In this document: positions 13,641-25,409 of the stretch, one piece after another
Position numbering within the stretch: the stretch's first letter is position 1
How the letters are laid out: each line of letters opens with the position of its first letter
Assembly: GCA_017562135.1 (NCBI GenBank)
Contig: QEYB01000637.1
Location: forward strand, 62,001 to 126,000
Length of the DNA: 64,000 bases
DNA from: Dipylidium caninum
Lineage: Eukaryota; Platyhelminthes; Cestoda; Cyclophyllidea; Dipylidiidae
Reading direction: 5' to 3'
The notes under the pieces: generated by a model
Seen by the model: the letters and a program-made list of their open reading frames with translations, nothing else
Databases searched by the model: none
Told to the model about the DNA's origin: nothing
Program-made: the position numbers and the translations under genes

Positions 13641-13800
13641 GTTCACTGTTCAATTTTGAAATCATGATTAAGCCTGGCATTAGGAAAGGTTGCTGGTGTT
13701 CGAGTGGGGAGTTGTTATTTGTCTGATCCCAAGGTGAAGCAGTTGTTGCCGGTAAATCATTCACATCCTCGGTCTCTTCACATCTTTCGACATGGAACAC
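13641..13800 (-). CDS. Candidate isolated exon
   Basis: An open frame on the minus strand encoding a Thr/Asn/Pro-containing stretch (ATTASPWDQTNNNSPLEHQQ), followed directly by a consensus donor GTAAGT (13640-13635). The upstream limit is uncertain: there is no in-frame ATG, and an AG just inside the frame near 13780 could be the acceptor. No partner exon was found. Family not recognised. Confidence 0.25.
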
Positions 13801-16582
13801 ATATTCAATTCACCATCTCCTAGTGAACTCTCTACACGACCCGTATTTATGCGCCACGCCTCCTAGCGCACATTAAATCTAACATAACAAAGCTTAATAG
13901 ATTTAATACGCTTTCTTCTTTCATTATTGCGTTTGGAATGATGTCTTCAATTAATATAATAGATTACGAAGAACTTCTGTGGGTATAATATTTTCGTCTA
14001 TCACTTGAAGCGAAAATTTGAGCCGTACCTACAATGCTCATTCTCTTCAGATAGTTACGAGATTTACACGAAAAGTGATTCATCAAGAACTTTTAGCCGC
14101 ACTAGTAATTGCTCACCGCAAACTTGCCATTAATCATTATACATACTCTACATCTCTCCTACTCCTTTTAGTGGTATGTTGCGACTTACTGGGGAAAATA
14201 TCAGTTAAAAAGAAGCCTATCGATGGCAAGGGGCCTGCCAGTGAATATTAAATATGTTCACTAACAGTTCTCGTCAGATAGTATAAATACGTACATTCTT
14301 AAAGAGATGGTCTCTCAATGATCTGAATAATAGGATGTTTGAGAAGGGTCATCAGCAGCGTTATCAATCGGCATCACTGCGCCCTCGCAAATGCACACAA
14401 TTCCTTCTTATTTCGGTTCATTTAACTTCATTTGCGACCATCGTCTTACTAGCGTCACTCCAAAATGCATTAAATAGGTTGTGTGACTCTTCACTGTGCC
14501 AATGTATAAGAAATTCACATATTTTCCGCTGTGTACTCAATTGGCAAATACTGGTTCACTACGAGACTATTTGAGCATGTTCTCTTTAGGATTACAAATT
14601 GATTGAATGTACAATAAGAGATTAAGAATCAAGGGTAGAAGATTTTGTTAACAGAAAATTAACAAACGTTAGAAATAAGTAGCTTGCGTTTCGCTGCAGA
14701 AGAATTTCGACGCAGCACCGGAAGATTGTTATGAATTTCTTGAACCGCCTAAGCAATAGAGAACAATGATATGAACCCAATTATCACCCACGAGAGGAGG
14801 ATAGAAGAGAAGGAGAGTTGAAGAAGCAAATACACGTTGATTCTTGCTCTGCTCTCTATATACTAAAACGGTTGCAGTAGCCATTCTAATCATTGTTTAT
14901 GCTACTGTCACGAGAGCAACACCATTTTTCGCGAGAACGCAATAAGACTAGCCTTAGTGAAGATACTATATGGTTTCTTACGTGCTGAACCTATTTACTG
15001 TTTATTACAAGACCGTCAAGTCATTCGGTGGCATGTGTGCAGCACCAGTGTGATATCGCTTTGCCTTCGGTAAAGGCTTGAAATGCAGAGACCTTTCGCT
15101 TTAAAAATCTCTCCTCTTTATTTTGACAACCACTAACCCACTGAGTATAAATTTGTGGATAAGCCTAATTGTATTGCTTTGTTTATTTCTCTGAAGACTG
15201 ATTAGTGGTCGATATCAGGCCCGAGTATTTTACAGAGCTCTAAAGAACTTATATGAAGAAACCGAAAAAGAATGGTAATGGACTCTATATTTAACTAACG
15301 TAGATAGGTTTACTGTATGGATAAATAAAGAACAGCAACATCTGAATTTCTAATGTGAAGAAATAACTCAATCAGAATAGTGCATTAAACAATGTTGTAA
15401 GACAATGGTTACTGAACAAGCGTTATGTTTTCCATGCCTTAAAAGATCCTTTGGGTAGATAACTGATTATCTTTATTAGTCTACTTGTAAAAATTCTAAA
15501 ATTCTGGTGGAATGTGTTCTCATCAGTCACCAGATAAGTTTTTCTTATTAAGTATCTGTCCACAATGGATGCTTTTGAAATGTTTCCTTTATTAGGGACT
15601 ACTTGCTTCTTCCCATCAACATCTTTCTTGATTGCATAGCGGCTATCAAGACTAAAAGACTTTACTTAAAATTGATACTGTTTCCTGTTCTGACAACCTA
15701 GTAGTTGCCATGCTACACATACAGACCAATGATCGTTATGGAATTGCAAAAGACGAGAAAAGTTGCTAAATATAGTTACATAGTAAGGAATCAATAAAGG
15801 ACATTACGACAAGGATGGATTTTGTTCATTCTAGGAGATGGGCCAACCTTATTCATTTTTTCAACGAACAAAGTATCTAGAATCCCATTTTCAGAAATCT
15901 GATCTGACTGACATGCCAATTAAAAACAATAGATACAATTTTGCCGCGCCGTTTTACCAGGCGTAAAGCGTCGTTGATCTCATATACTTCTGTAATCCTA
16001 AGTAAATCTGCAATAAATCTACAAAATTGCCTCATGGAAAGTTATTCGGTAGGTTAAAATTAGTGAAATGTACCCGTTTTTTCAATATGAGCAGTTTACC
16101 TGACATTAAGGCAAGTAAACAGAGATTATTTGTAGCAATGTTTAATACGTGTTATCTCATTTTAGGTGGCTTGTCTGGAGCAATGTATATATCGTTGAAA
16201 ACTTTGACACCACCGAAGGCTTGTCTGACCAAACTCTCTCACATTTAAATCACATTATCACGAGTATGCAAAATATAGATTAGATTAAAAAAATAAGGAA
16301 TGTAATCCACTTTTTTGACTCCGACTTCATTGAAGTTCTGAATAAACTTCCTGGCTTTCCCTTTCCAAAATATGCCAGAGGGGAATGATGCTGCTAAATA
16401 AACTGCCTCTGCCCTGCATTTAGTAAATGCTTCTACGTTAATTGGTAGTCGTTAACGTAGCCGAGTCAGAGTATGTCATTGTTTATTCCAAAAAAATAGA
16501 ATAATGAAGCGAAAGTAATAGTGCTTAAAGGAGGGATAGCTTTCTATAGTCAATGTACTAGTCAATTAGGTTAAAATGAAGA
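13801..16582. other. Intergenic, no gene seen
   Basis: AT-rich DNA with short open frames (14018-14251, 14335-14574, 16027-16248) that show no leader, motif or splice logic I can defend. Confidence 0.55.
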
Positions 16583-18093
16583 TTAAAATGAGTGGGATGT
16601 GAACCGAGTAACAACTTCAGTATCGAAGCCTCCGATGTGTTTTTTTTCCGTAGTACTTATTGGTTTGGTTATTTCTGTTTTTTCGGTTGTTGCCGTACTA
16701 TCTTTTGACGTCGGCTCTCTGAACACTCGAAGGTTTAGTTTCTGTTGACTGAGAGGGCTTCTCCGAAGATGATATCGTTTGATGGTTTTTGACTTTCACT
16801 GATGGGATATGTGATAGGCTTGTCGGATATCGTTGTTGTCGTTGGGTAAGGTGGATATGTGTTCGACGAATGTTCTGTTGACTGAGTGGACTTCTCCGAA
16901 GAAGATACCGTTGATGGTTTTTGACTTTCACTGATGGGATATGTGATAGGCTTGTCGGATATCGTTGTTGTCGTTGGGTAAGGTGGATATGTGTTCGACG
17001 AATGTTCTGCTGACTGAGTGGACTTCTCCGAAAGAAGATACGTTGATGGTTTTTGACTTTCACTGATGGGATATTGTGATAGCTTGTCGGATCGTGTTGT
17101 CGTTGGGTAAGGTGGATTGTTCGACGAATGTTTGTGATGAGTGACTCGAAGAGGATATCGTTGATGTTTTTTGACTTTCACTGATGGGATATTGATAGGC
17201 GTGTTTGTGTTGTTCGTTAGGTGGCTGGAGGCATTTTCGTTGTCGTGAACCGTAGAGTTGTTCATGGAATTTATGGTGGCTCGGTGCCTCTTGACGTATC
17301 AGCGCTCGCCGTTGTTGTTGAGCGGATATAAACTGTTATAGTTGTGTCCGATGTTGACGCCATTCCCGGTTTCCACCGTTACTGGTTGCTGAGAAGAACT
17401 AACGGATGCTTCGGAGCCGCCTAATTGATTGTGCTGCTTGAATTTGTGTAAGCCTCATTCGATTGTGTTACATTACTGTTGAAACTGTCGTCGAGCTACA
17501 GTTGAGGATTGCATCGGTGAGCTTTGAAGTGGAAATGAGACAGTGCTTGATACTGTAGTGTCTGATATTGCATATTGGTTGCCAGCGAGCTTGTATTTTT
17601 GTTCTACATTCTCTGTCAATTTTTCCGTCGATAATTCTACGCTTGGAGCCCCAACGTGCTTGTATTTATTTCAGATGCCGTAGTTGTAGTTGAATTTTCC
17701 GAAACTATTATAAGGCTAGTGGTTACCTCAGTAGCTTCCGTTGAATTCTTTGTACTTTCGACGGACGAGCCCGTAAAAGTTTCTAGAACTTTTTAATATT
17801 TTTGCTGCCGACTTGATTAGCATAGCAAAGCATATGCCTCCTTGTCTTGTGATATGCATATACGGATTCCGATTATTCAGCTTTATCCTTTCCTGCGATT
17901 GAGTAGAATGGATTTGGAGTACTAGAACTTCTGCAGGCATTGTAGGAGTAGATGTTACACTTTTGAGGTTATTTACTTATCGTCGTTATCAAAACTAGTT
18001 CCTTACCTTTCCTGATTTTCCGATTGTGCGTCTGTTCTCCGTAATATGTAGGATGAGAGTGAACAAATGCAGAACAAAAATTAATAGCGGCAT
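16583..18093 (-). pseudogene. Secreted Thr/Ser/Pro-rich protein with 44-residue repeats (frameshifted)
   Basis: On the minus strand, an ATG at 18093 begins a hydrophobic leader (MPLLIFVLHLFTLILHITEN) whose 87-nt exon ends at 18007 in a GTAAGG donor. Downstream, Ser/Thr-rich coding continues in changing frames (for example NSTEATEVTTSLIIVSENST near 17700), then reaches three clear units of 132 nt starting at 16781, 16913 and 17045, plus a degenerate fourth at 17163. Unit text includes NTYPPYPTTTTISDKPITYP and ISESQKPS. A Thr-rich tail (STATTEKTEITKPISTTEKK) leads to a stop at 16583-16585. At least five one-base frame changes are needed, so it is either a decaying gene or error-rich sequence. 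It shares composition but no obvious sequence with the 73-residue-repeat family. Likely secreted apomucin-like; function unknown. Confidence 0.5.
16775..17215 (-). repeat. 132-nt (44-codon) tandem repeat
   Basis: GATGGTTTTTGACTTTCACT recurs at 16781, 16913 and 17045 (132-nt steps), with a degenerate copy at 17163. Pro/Tyr/Thr-rich in the coding frame. Confidence 0.8.
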
Positions 18094-21000
18094 ATGAGAA
18101 CCATCATTCCGTGCTCATTTATATATTCTTGTTAAGTAAAAGTGGCTTGACAAGACCTTTATATACGGAATAACCACAATTTTGATTGGATGCAGACCAA
18201 ACAAAAGTTGCCATGGTTTCCATTTTCATCGCCAGAAGATGGGCGATGTTTATGATCATGCGAATTAACAGTCCCATATACAACATCATTAAATCGCGAT
18301 AATATGCAATTTCGAAATCTTCTTTTTATGTAATTGGCATCTAACACTAATGTGTGCACTCCCGTGTGTTATAATAGGAAAGTATTGTTTTGGAACAGCG
18401 TCAAGTGATCTAATTCGAGGTAGGCATGACTGTAAGTAGGCTGAAAAAGGCTAAAAGATGTAAATCAAGCAAATTAAATACCAAAAGTGTGAGAGACAAT
18501 TTCAGGAAGAATGGGTTTAACAACGAATCCAGTCACCAAGGAGCCGTTTGGTAATAGTTCCTCTCCATCCAATCAAATAGTTACTGAAATGTGTGGAAAA
18601 ACTTTCGGTATATCAATCATGACATAGTGGTTTTATGTGGTTGTTTAAATGGATTGCTTCGCAGTCGTGAATTTACCGCAACTAAGTGTTCCCTAACGGA
18701 GACTTATCAAGGCCCGAAAATCTGCTATCACATGCTTGAGAAACACGAAATTGCGACAAATAAGTTTCAATATCATCTTACTTTACTGGAATCTACTGAA
18801 AATAATTCAGTTAAATAATTAGTGTTAAATATTTGTTTTCATATTACTAACGAGACCAACATACGCTTATTTGGGCGTTTTAGTATACCGTCATTAGTAA
18901 GGGTAGAAAAGCAGCACTAAGTCATTAGTTCTTCGGTGTTTCCACATTCGTTAAGTCGGCTAGCTTTCAGTGATCTATTAGCTAAAATCTTCTCGTGTAA
19001 AATTCCCACTGCATATATTGCATAGAATTCGCACATTAATACTAGTAATGTACGACTTAGTAAGTAAAAAGTTTTAAATCAGGGATTTTTGAATAACGCA
19101 ACAATGTTAGTCAGAATAAATTGCTTCTTTTGGTTTTTCGATATTCCCTTTTAGGGTTTTTGGCAACCGGACGCATGTCTCCAACTTATTACGATGAATA
19201 TTCATGTTTTCAACTTTGGCATTCAAATAAAGTTTGAAGGGAGGCCTTATAACATTATGTTAATTACACCGGGTTAAGTACACAGTAACTTGATGGACTT
19301 TGCTCAAATGAATACAAAATTATTACTTACATTACACAAGAGCAAAGTGTACAATATTGGATCGAGAAGTATAGAGCAGGGTTGAACTAAACTAGAAAAA
19401 GCACAATGCTTAATTTATTTATTGCATTTAATCCAAATAATTAGCATTTGTCACAACGACTTTCTGCCAACGATCGGGCATTGCACAATTCCTTCCGAAA
19501 TAAATATCTTTATTTATACTGTTAATATTTGTTTTCAACGTCTTTTTATAAAATAATTTTGGGCATTGCACTTTACTTCCTTAAGAATAATCGATGAATC
19601 TCTAAAAGGTAATCCTCGGTCGATGAACAAAGATGAGTATGGGGGATGTGGTGAAAGTTGCTATAGTTCAATAGTAATTGAAGCATTATGTGATCGACAT
19701 GCGTTATCATGGAGTAATATTTCACCATGCCGATTAAGCAGTACTAGTTATTTTCATAACTTTCTCATAAATGACATGGATTTCACGTTAATAAGATGGC
19801 GCCGTTGCTATGGTTTCGCCTGTGTGTGGGTGCACTTTTTGGGCATCCCAAATATGGCAACTATAACTTGTTTTTAATGAAATTTCACCTTGAGGATGTG
19901 TCCTGGGAGTACATCCTTAACCTAGCAATTAGTGTGATCTCTTTCTATTACCATACAAATTCCATTTTTTATCACAATTGATGTTGTTTGGAGAAAACGG
20001 CAGCACTATGGAATTGGTGTGCAACAAAGTGTGCATTTGCTCTTGCTGTCGATCACCTCCATTGGTTCCACTTCGTGCGGCAGCACATATAATTCAATTT
20101 TTCCCTTATTTATCGGACGCAGATGTTATACGGCAGACGCATGTATGGCTCGTACCTTGTGTACACCTAAGTTCACGAATAGTTTTGTGTGGGTCGGATT
20201 GCACAGTCGTCCCTGATTGGTCCTTAATACCAACACACGGTAGTAGCCTTCTTCAAGGCTCGTTGTCAATACTCAAACTGACAGTACTAGATTTTGAAAC
20301 CCAATGTCCAGCCAGTCAAACATTAGGGGATTTGTCAGCAAACCCCTAATTAATGTTTCTCAAAGCTTGAGCTGAGCTATGGTTTACTTAGTTAGTCGGG
20401 TTGCGTTTTTATCTGGTTTCCTGGAGAAGCACGCAAAATTGTCTTTCCACCTTTCAATTAAGTGATCCAGCAATGATGGTGAAGTGGTACATGTGTAAAA
20501 TGATAAGGTTGAAATGTGATTTGACTGTCAAATAGTGTTGTTCTTTCATTTAGTCTACTGTCAAACTTCTCGGTATTGCAATGGAGTTCAGCCACTATTT
20601 ATGTGGAGAAAGTATTGTGTGATGTACAGTGCTCCTCAATTGCAAAATGAAGTGATAGTTCCCAATTGAGTTCCTACTGTTTACAAGGTGAATTTCTGAA
20701 ATATTTTCACGTCAACGCTAAAGATTACTCTATACGACAACTTAGTAAGTTAAATGTTCTAATAGAGTACTCGGCAAACACCAAAAGGTAAATTTTGAGA
20801 AAATATGGGATTATACTCATTGCAGTTTAGCCTCCAGAGCATTTTCTATCAATTACAAAGGAAGCACAAAAAAAGTCGAGTATATTTCTTGTCAACCTTG
20901 CTGACAAAGCACTGAGTAAATTCTGCCAAAATTCTGCCATTATTATTCGGGAAGATAACTTTTTAGTGGCTATTCTACAAAGCAGCCTCACTACACTATT

Positions 21001-21786
21001 TAAAGGGTTCACATTTTACAGAATTATCAAGACTACTATTCTGTTCTATCCATAATGACTAATTACCACTAGAAATGGTCTGTAAGTTGAGCCTTATATC
21101 CGCATCTTACGAAGTGAAAATCCTTCCATTATTTTTACATTACATGTCTCCCGAATTATTTCTTCATACCTGACTATCTATAATCTATGAACTCTTCTGG
21201 AAAGGTTCATGCAACAGAGCCTAACGATGAAGGCGATTTTCCTTATTTGAAACTATTCCATGTTACGCCGTTTAGAGGACCTTAATCTTTTCCAAAATAC
21301 GTGTTGATGTGTCACAGTTAAGTAGAACCATACATCTACCAAAATCACTCGCATAATATTTTGGTTAAAATAACGTATATAGGGTTTACCGACGGAACTA
21401 CTGCTTATGATTCTGGTAAACAATAGATAACCCACTTTAAAGTTTTGTAGCCATGTTTCCTTCCCAAACGCTTTCTCGTAGGTGTGTAAAATGAATGTTT
21501 CGCGTCACAACTAGAAAGTGCCTGAACAGTGGTAGGTGCTTGTCCTTTTTGCGTACACTCGATTTTCAAGAAAACCTGCTTTTTAGCAGGAGCGGTTTAG
21601 TCACCATTTTGGACTAGTATGTCGAAGTGAATTTATTTGGAAAATCCCATAGGTTGTGTGTTTGTGCTTTAACATTGTCGGTATAATCAAAACCCCGTTT
21701 GAGTCACCTTTACCCTTGACACAAGTCAACAATGGGGAAGCTTCTGTAGGGTAATAAATGAGCCTGTCACAGATCCATAACAAAAG
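18094..21786. other. Intergenic, no gene I can support
   Basis: The longest open frame (19978-20349, plus, 123 codons) has no leader, no known motif and neighbours in other frames with equal openness. I see no transposon or tandem repeat. Confidence 0.5.
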
Positions 21787-22291
21787 ATGCGACAAATATA
21801 TGAATGCTTCATACTAATGGCTTTTACGAGAATGTGCGCGAGTGAAGATACGCAGGCTGTGCCCCTCGTTACGGAATCAGGTACAAATATGTTTGATTTG
21901 GCGTCATCAGAACCCCCGATTTGTTGTAAACTCAGGTTCCACAGATGGTCAAAGTGCGTCCCCTTTCACCACCATTAATCCCAAAACAACGGATTCTTCT
22001 ACTGCCTCGTCCAAAGCTATTGTCGTAAATTCAACCTTAATGACAGCATCGAGGAAAACAATAGAGGCAAATACAACTGCTTCACATGGAGCAAATGCGA
22101 GACTTGATATATCTTCGTCCCTCTAACGGTCAAAATCATCTTTGACAACAGACTTGGAAAAACTGACCTCTTTTTTCACCATCTTATGCTTTATTGCCCT
22201 TAGTTATTTCAATTTTCTCTGTATTCATTACTTGCTTTTACTAACCCACATCAAAGGATGTAAGTCTCATAGTGGGAAAAGCGCTTGTTGA
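21787..22291 (+). CDS. Small Ser/Thr-rich secreted or membrane protein candidate (broken)
   Basis: ATG at 21787 opens a weak leader (MRQIYECFILMAFTRMCASE). Ser/Thr-rich coding resumes one frame over, from about 21915 to a TAA at 22124-22126 (ASPFTTINPKTTDSSTASSK). The switch coincides with a run of five C at 21913-21917, consistent with one extra base. After the TAA the same frame stays open for 54 more codons, to 22289-22291, and includes a hydrophobic membrane-like stretch (FFTILCFIALSYFNFLCIHY). Architecture therefore parallels 28435-28794: leader, Ser/Thr region, stop, hydrophobic segment. No known family. May be pseudogene, sequencing error or chance. Confidence 0.35.
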
Positions 22292-24137
22292 TATGCACTA
22301 TGTTAAATACATTATTTTCCCAGTCGTTACATGCTATTTGCACAATCGTTTTACTCAATTTAACTGGCGCTTACAAGCAGGTTAGATTTTTCTTCCACGA
22401 GTTAAATAATCCACATTCAGGTCATTTTGGCCTATCAGCATATAGTTGTCATTGATGAGCAGGATTTTCATCCATAACACAATGTATTTTGACACTGGTG
22501 AGATAGATATATATTACGCACATAAAATTTTGCTAATTTGTAATGGAAACCACCGTTAGTCTAAAGTCCACATCCACATTTGTGCTGGTGACTCTTAAGC
22601 ACCTGGCGACGAGTATGGCGACAAACGCCATAACCAAAAACGTAAATGATAAAAAGAGTCACTTTTCTGGATTACCACTCTCGCAATTCTGGCTCAATAG
22701 TTCGTTCGGCAGAATTGCTCGCAAAATTTCCTCAAAACATACATATGAGAGCGAATAATTCCTCCATTCTATTTACTTTAAATGAATGTAAGCTTCATTA
22801 GGTTGCATTAGCAACAGCAATCTATGCAAAGTTATTTTATGCCTGGAGTATATAGGCATTCTCATACACAGATTGAACCCCATCATTTGAAGTTGGAACA
22901 GATGGTATAGAACAGGAGGACGCATTAAAATGAGAGAAGGATTCTGCCAACATCAATGAAAAGTCTACCGTTAATTGCACAGTAGGGAGAGAATAAAATA
23001 CGACTAGAGCAAATGTGGAGGACAAAATTATCCGCTTGAACAATTTGGATAGGTAAATGATTTCGAGATCACTGATAATATATTTCACAAGAAGTCAAGA
23101 ACAAAACTTGAGTTAAGTAAATTAGATCAAACCCTAAGCAACGCTAAAGATTCTGATATAACCATACAAAAGCATATCGCTGTCTAAGAACAAATGGCAA
23201 ACTTCCTAAATTGGGGTTTCTCTAATTCAGAATATGAAGCGTGCCCCCTTACACAAGATATGGCAAGCTATTAGTTGGCCAGAAATCTTAAAAATAAATC
23301 GCTGCTGAGGCTCGCTTAGGTTATTCTTCCAGAAGAAGTGAACATTAATTAAAAATATTACTTAGTGGACAGTATGCGGCACCATTTTTTCACTAAGAAA
23401 AAGTTAGGGTACATTTGAAAAAGAACTTATTTGTTTAAGAAGAGCAAGATAATTGCAAGAGATTTGCAGATTTCGGATATTTGCAAATAAATATGCGTAA
23501 AACGCTAATACCAGCAGCCAAAATAAAATAATGCGAAAGCCTAAATGAAAAGCTGCCCCGAATAAAATTAAATAATTCGATAAAACGAAAAGCCTTACCA
23601 CGGAAACGGACACAATCAAGACCATTTTGCTATGTTAAGAAATCTACTTTATGGACCAAAAATGCATTTAAAACAAGATGGTCACTGAATAGCATTCCAA
23701 AGCGATAACCTTAAAAGAGGGATCAGAGGGAGGAGTGTAACAAAAACTACAAGATAAGTTTAATAGAGGTCTAATCGCCTTCAGCTGGGCGGTCAGATTC
23801 TTAAAAATTTTTCAATGACAAATCGGCCCAGCAAAAGCCGGAAATCACTTTTGACACTGCCTCTCTTTCAACGCTCCTTTTCCACATGTAACACTTAACT
23901 TGTGAGCATGCGCTGAGTTCTTTCCTTTCGGAAATAATGCAACAAAAATGCCTCACGCGTGCATCTTGTTCTTCCACTTTCGCATCAGGTTAATAACAAC
24001 TTCAGGACTTAATGATCTAATTGTGTACTGAAAGTAGGGTAGAAGCCAAGAAGAAAAATATCAGTCAGCTATTTTGAACATGTTAACAGAAAGAAAGAAA
24101 GTGTAGAATTCATCGGTTGGCAGAATTCGCAATTGCT
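22292..24137. other. Intergenic, no gene seen
   Basis: Short hydrophobic open frames (for example 23404-23625, minus) look like AT-rich composition rather than genes. 22837-23088 (minus) contains a hydrophobic stretch followed by Ser-rich residues but lacks supporting splice sites. Confidence 0.5.
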
Positions 24138-25409
24138 CAGTTGTGATGAAAAGTAGGGTCGGGTTGATATTTCAGTTCGAGCGCGGATTGCACATAAACG
24201 AATAGGGACACATTTTAATTATGAGCTGAATCCTATCTGACAACTCTTAAATGTGCGTTTCGCCTCACTTAACACGTATCTTTACAAGTACACGGATTCT
24301 GGGAATAGAAGTCAAAATACAGCTAGACATACGCTATTCACACATTGCTGCTCAATGGGCGTTGAAGAAACTAAATACCAAAAATAATAAGTTGCAGAAG
24401 GATCTTGGCGATTCGTGCAGTGTGGCGTAAATTCCACGGCGTGATGGTCTTACGTTGCTCTCGATTTTAAATTGAACGCAATTCCGAGAAACTATATTGC
24501 TCTATGTGCATGGTTGTTAGTTACCATGGCAGTGGAACAAGTTCCTCGTGACGAAACGTTTTGCCACTCAAAGGAGTGCTCCACAATTTAAGGCTAAAAT
24601 TGAAATAGGGACACTCAGTTCTTTCGCTTGAGTACATAGGAATAACTACTTGCCTCTTCAATATACAGAAGTAAGAAGAATTCAGGCGGCGTGACAACGT
24701 GTTGTGAAAAAGAAGCAGCACATTCATTATTAGTGGTCAAGTAATACTAATATACAGTTACAATAGTGTCTGGTATATACTGCGAAAGCATAGAATGTGT
24801 CTCGAAGTTGCAGAGGACCTTGCTGGATTTCATTCGTTAGGTTAAATGTGACATGTTGACCTCATGTTTCGACCCGTGCAAGTAACCAAGGCCACCTGTT
24901 AACATGTAGCGAATTAGTATTTCAACTGTCGAACACCCGTAATTCGAATCGTGAGGAAGGCTGATGGGTAGGACTCGGTAAGTGAGCATCCGCACTCACT
25001 GAATTGCACAAATTATAAATCTATTTACTGTGTTGAAGTCACACTTTTTTCAAAACACTTCTGGCGTACGAACACGCATATCTTGACTACGACAATCACA
25101 TTTTTGCTGTTTTGGATAGATCTAGTGTGAGGTAAGAGCCACCTATCCTACTCCATTCCCCACACCCTGTTTCTTAGAATTATGGAATGCTCTTGCCTTC
25201 AGCATCCCTGCTGACATTGCAGTTAATAATAACTGGCGCGCAATAAGAGAGTCGATTTGCGAAACTTTCACACAGGCGTTCACCAATGAATCGTTGGCAC
25301 TAAATTGGGGCGCCGATGGTTTATTGGTCATGACGGAAATTCAATGATTATATTTTTTGTGAATAGAGTATTTAAGCAGCTGGGATATCGTGGATGTCAC
25401 GAGGGACTC
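24138..25409 (+). promoter_or_regulatory. Upstream region of copy 3; right arm of inverted duplication
   Basis: Reverse complement of 12139-13450, nearly identical, and similar to 1564-2536 at greater divergence. A TATTTAAG box at 25369-25376 lies 41 nt before the ATG at 25410. Confidence 0.65.
25369..25376 (+). promoter_or_regulatory. TATA-like box of copy 3
   Basis: TATTTAAG, 41 nt upstream of the start codon, the same distance as in copy 1. Confidence 0.55.

Noticed and set aside
19978..20349. 123-codon plus-strand frame
   Set aside because: No leader, motif, splice logic or codon signal; I cannot support it as a gene.
2352..24727. Open frames at 2352-2567 and 24521-24727 in homologous upstream DNA
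   Set aside because: They read homologous DNA in opposite directions relative to the gene, so neither is conserved as protein.
1630..25331. A divergent short frame beginning MTNK in the upstream DNA of copies 1 and 3
   Set aside because: The first 24 codons match, but the frames separate at an indel and copy 2 has an early stop. DNA conservation explains the match.
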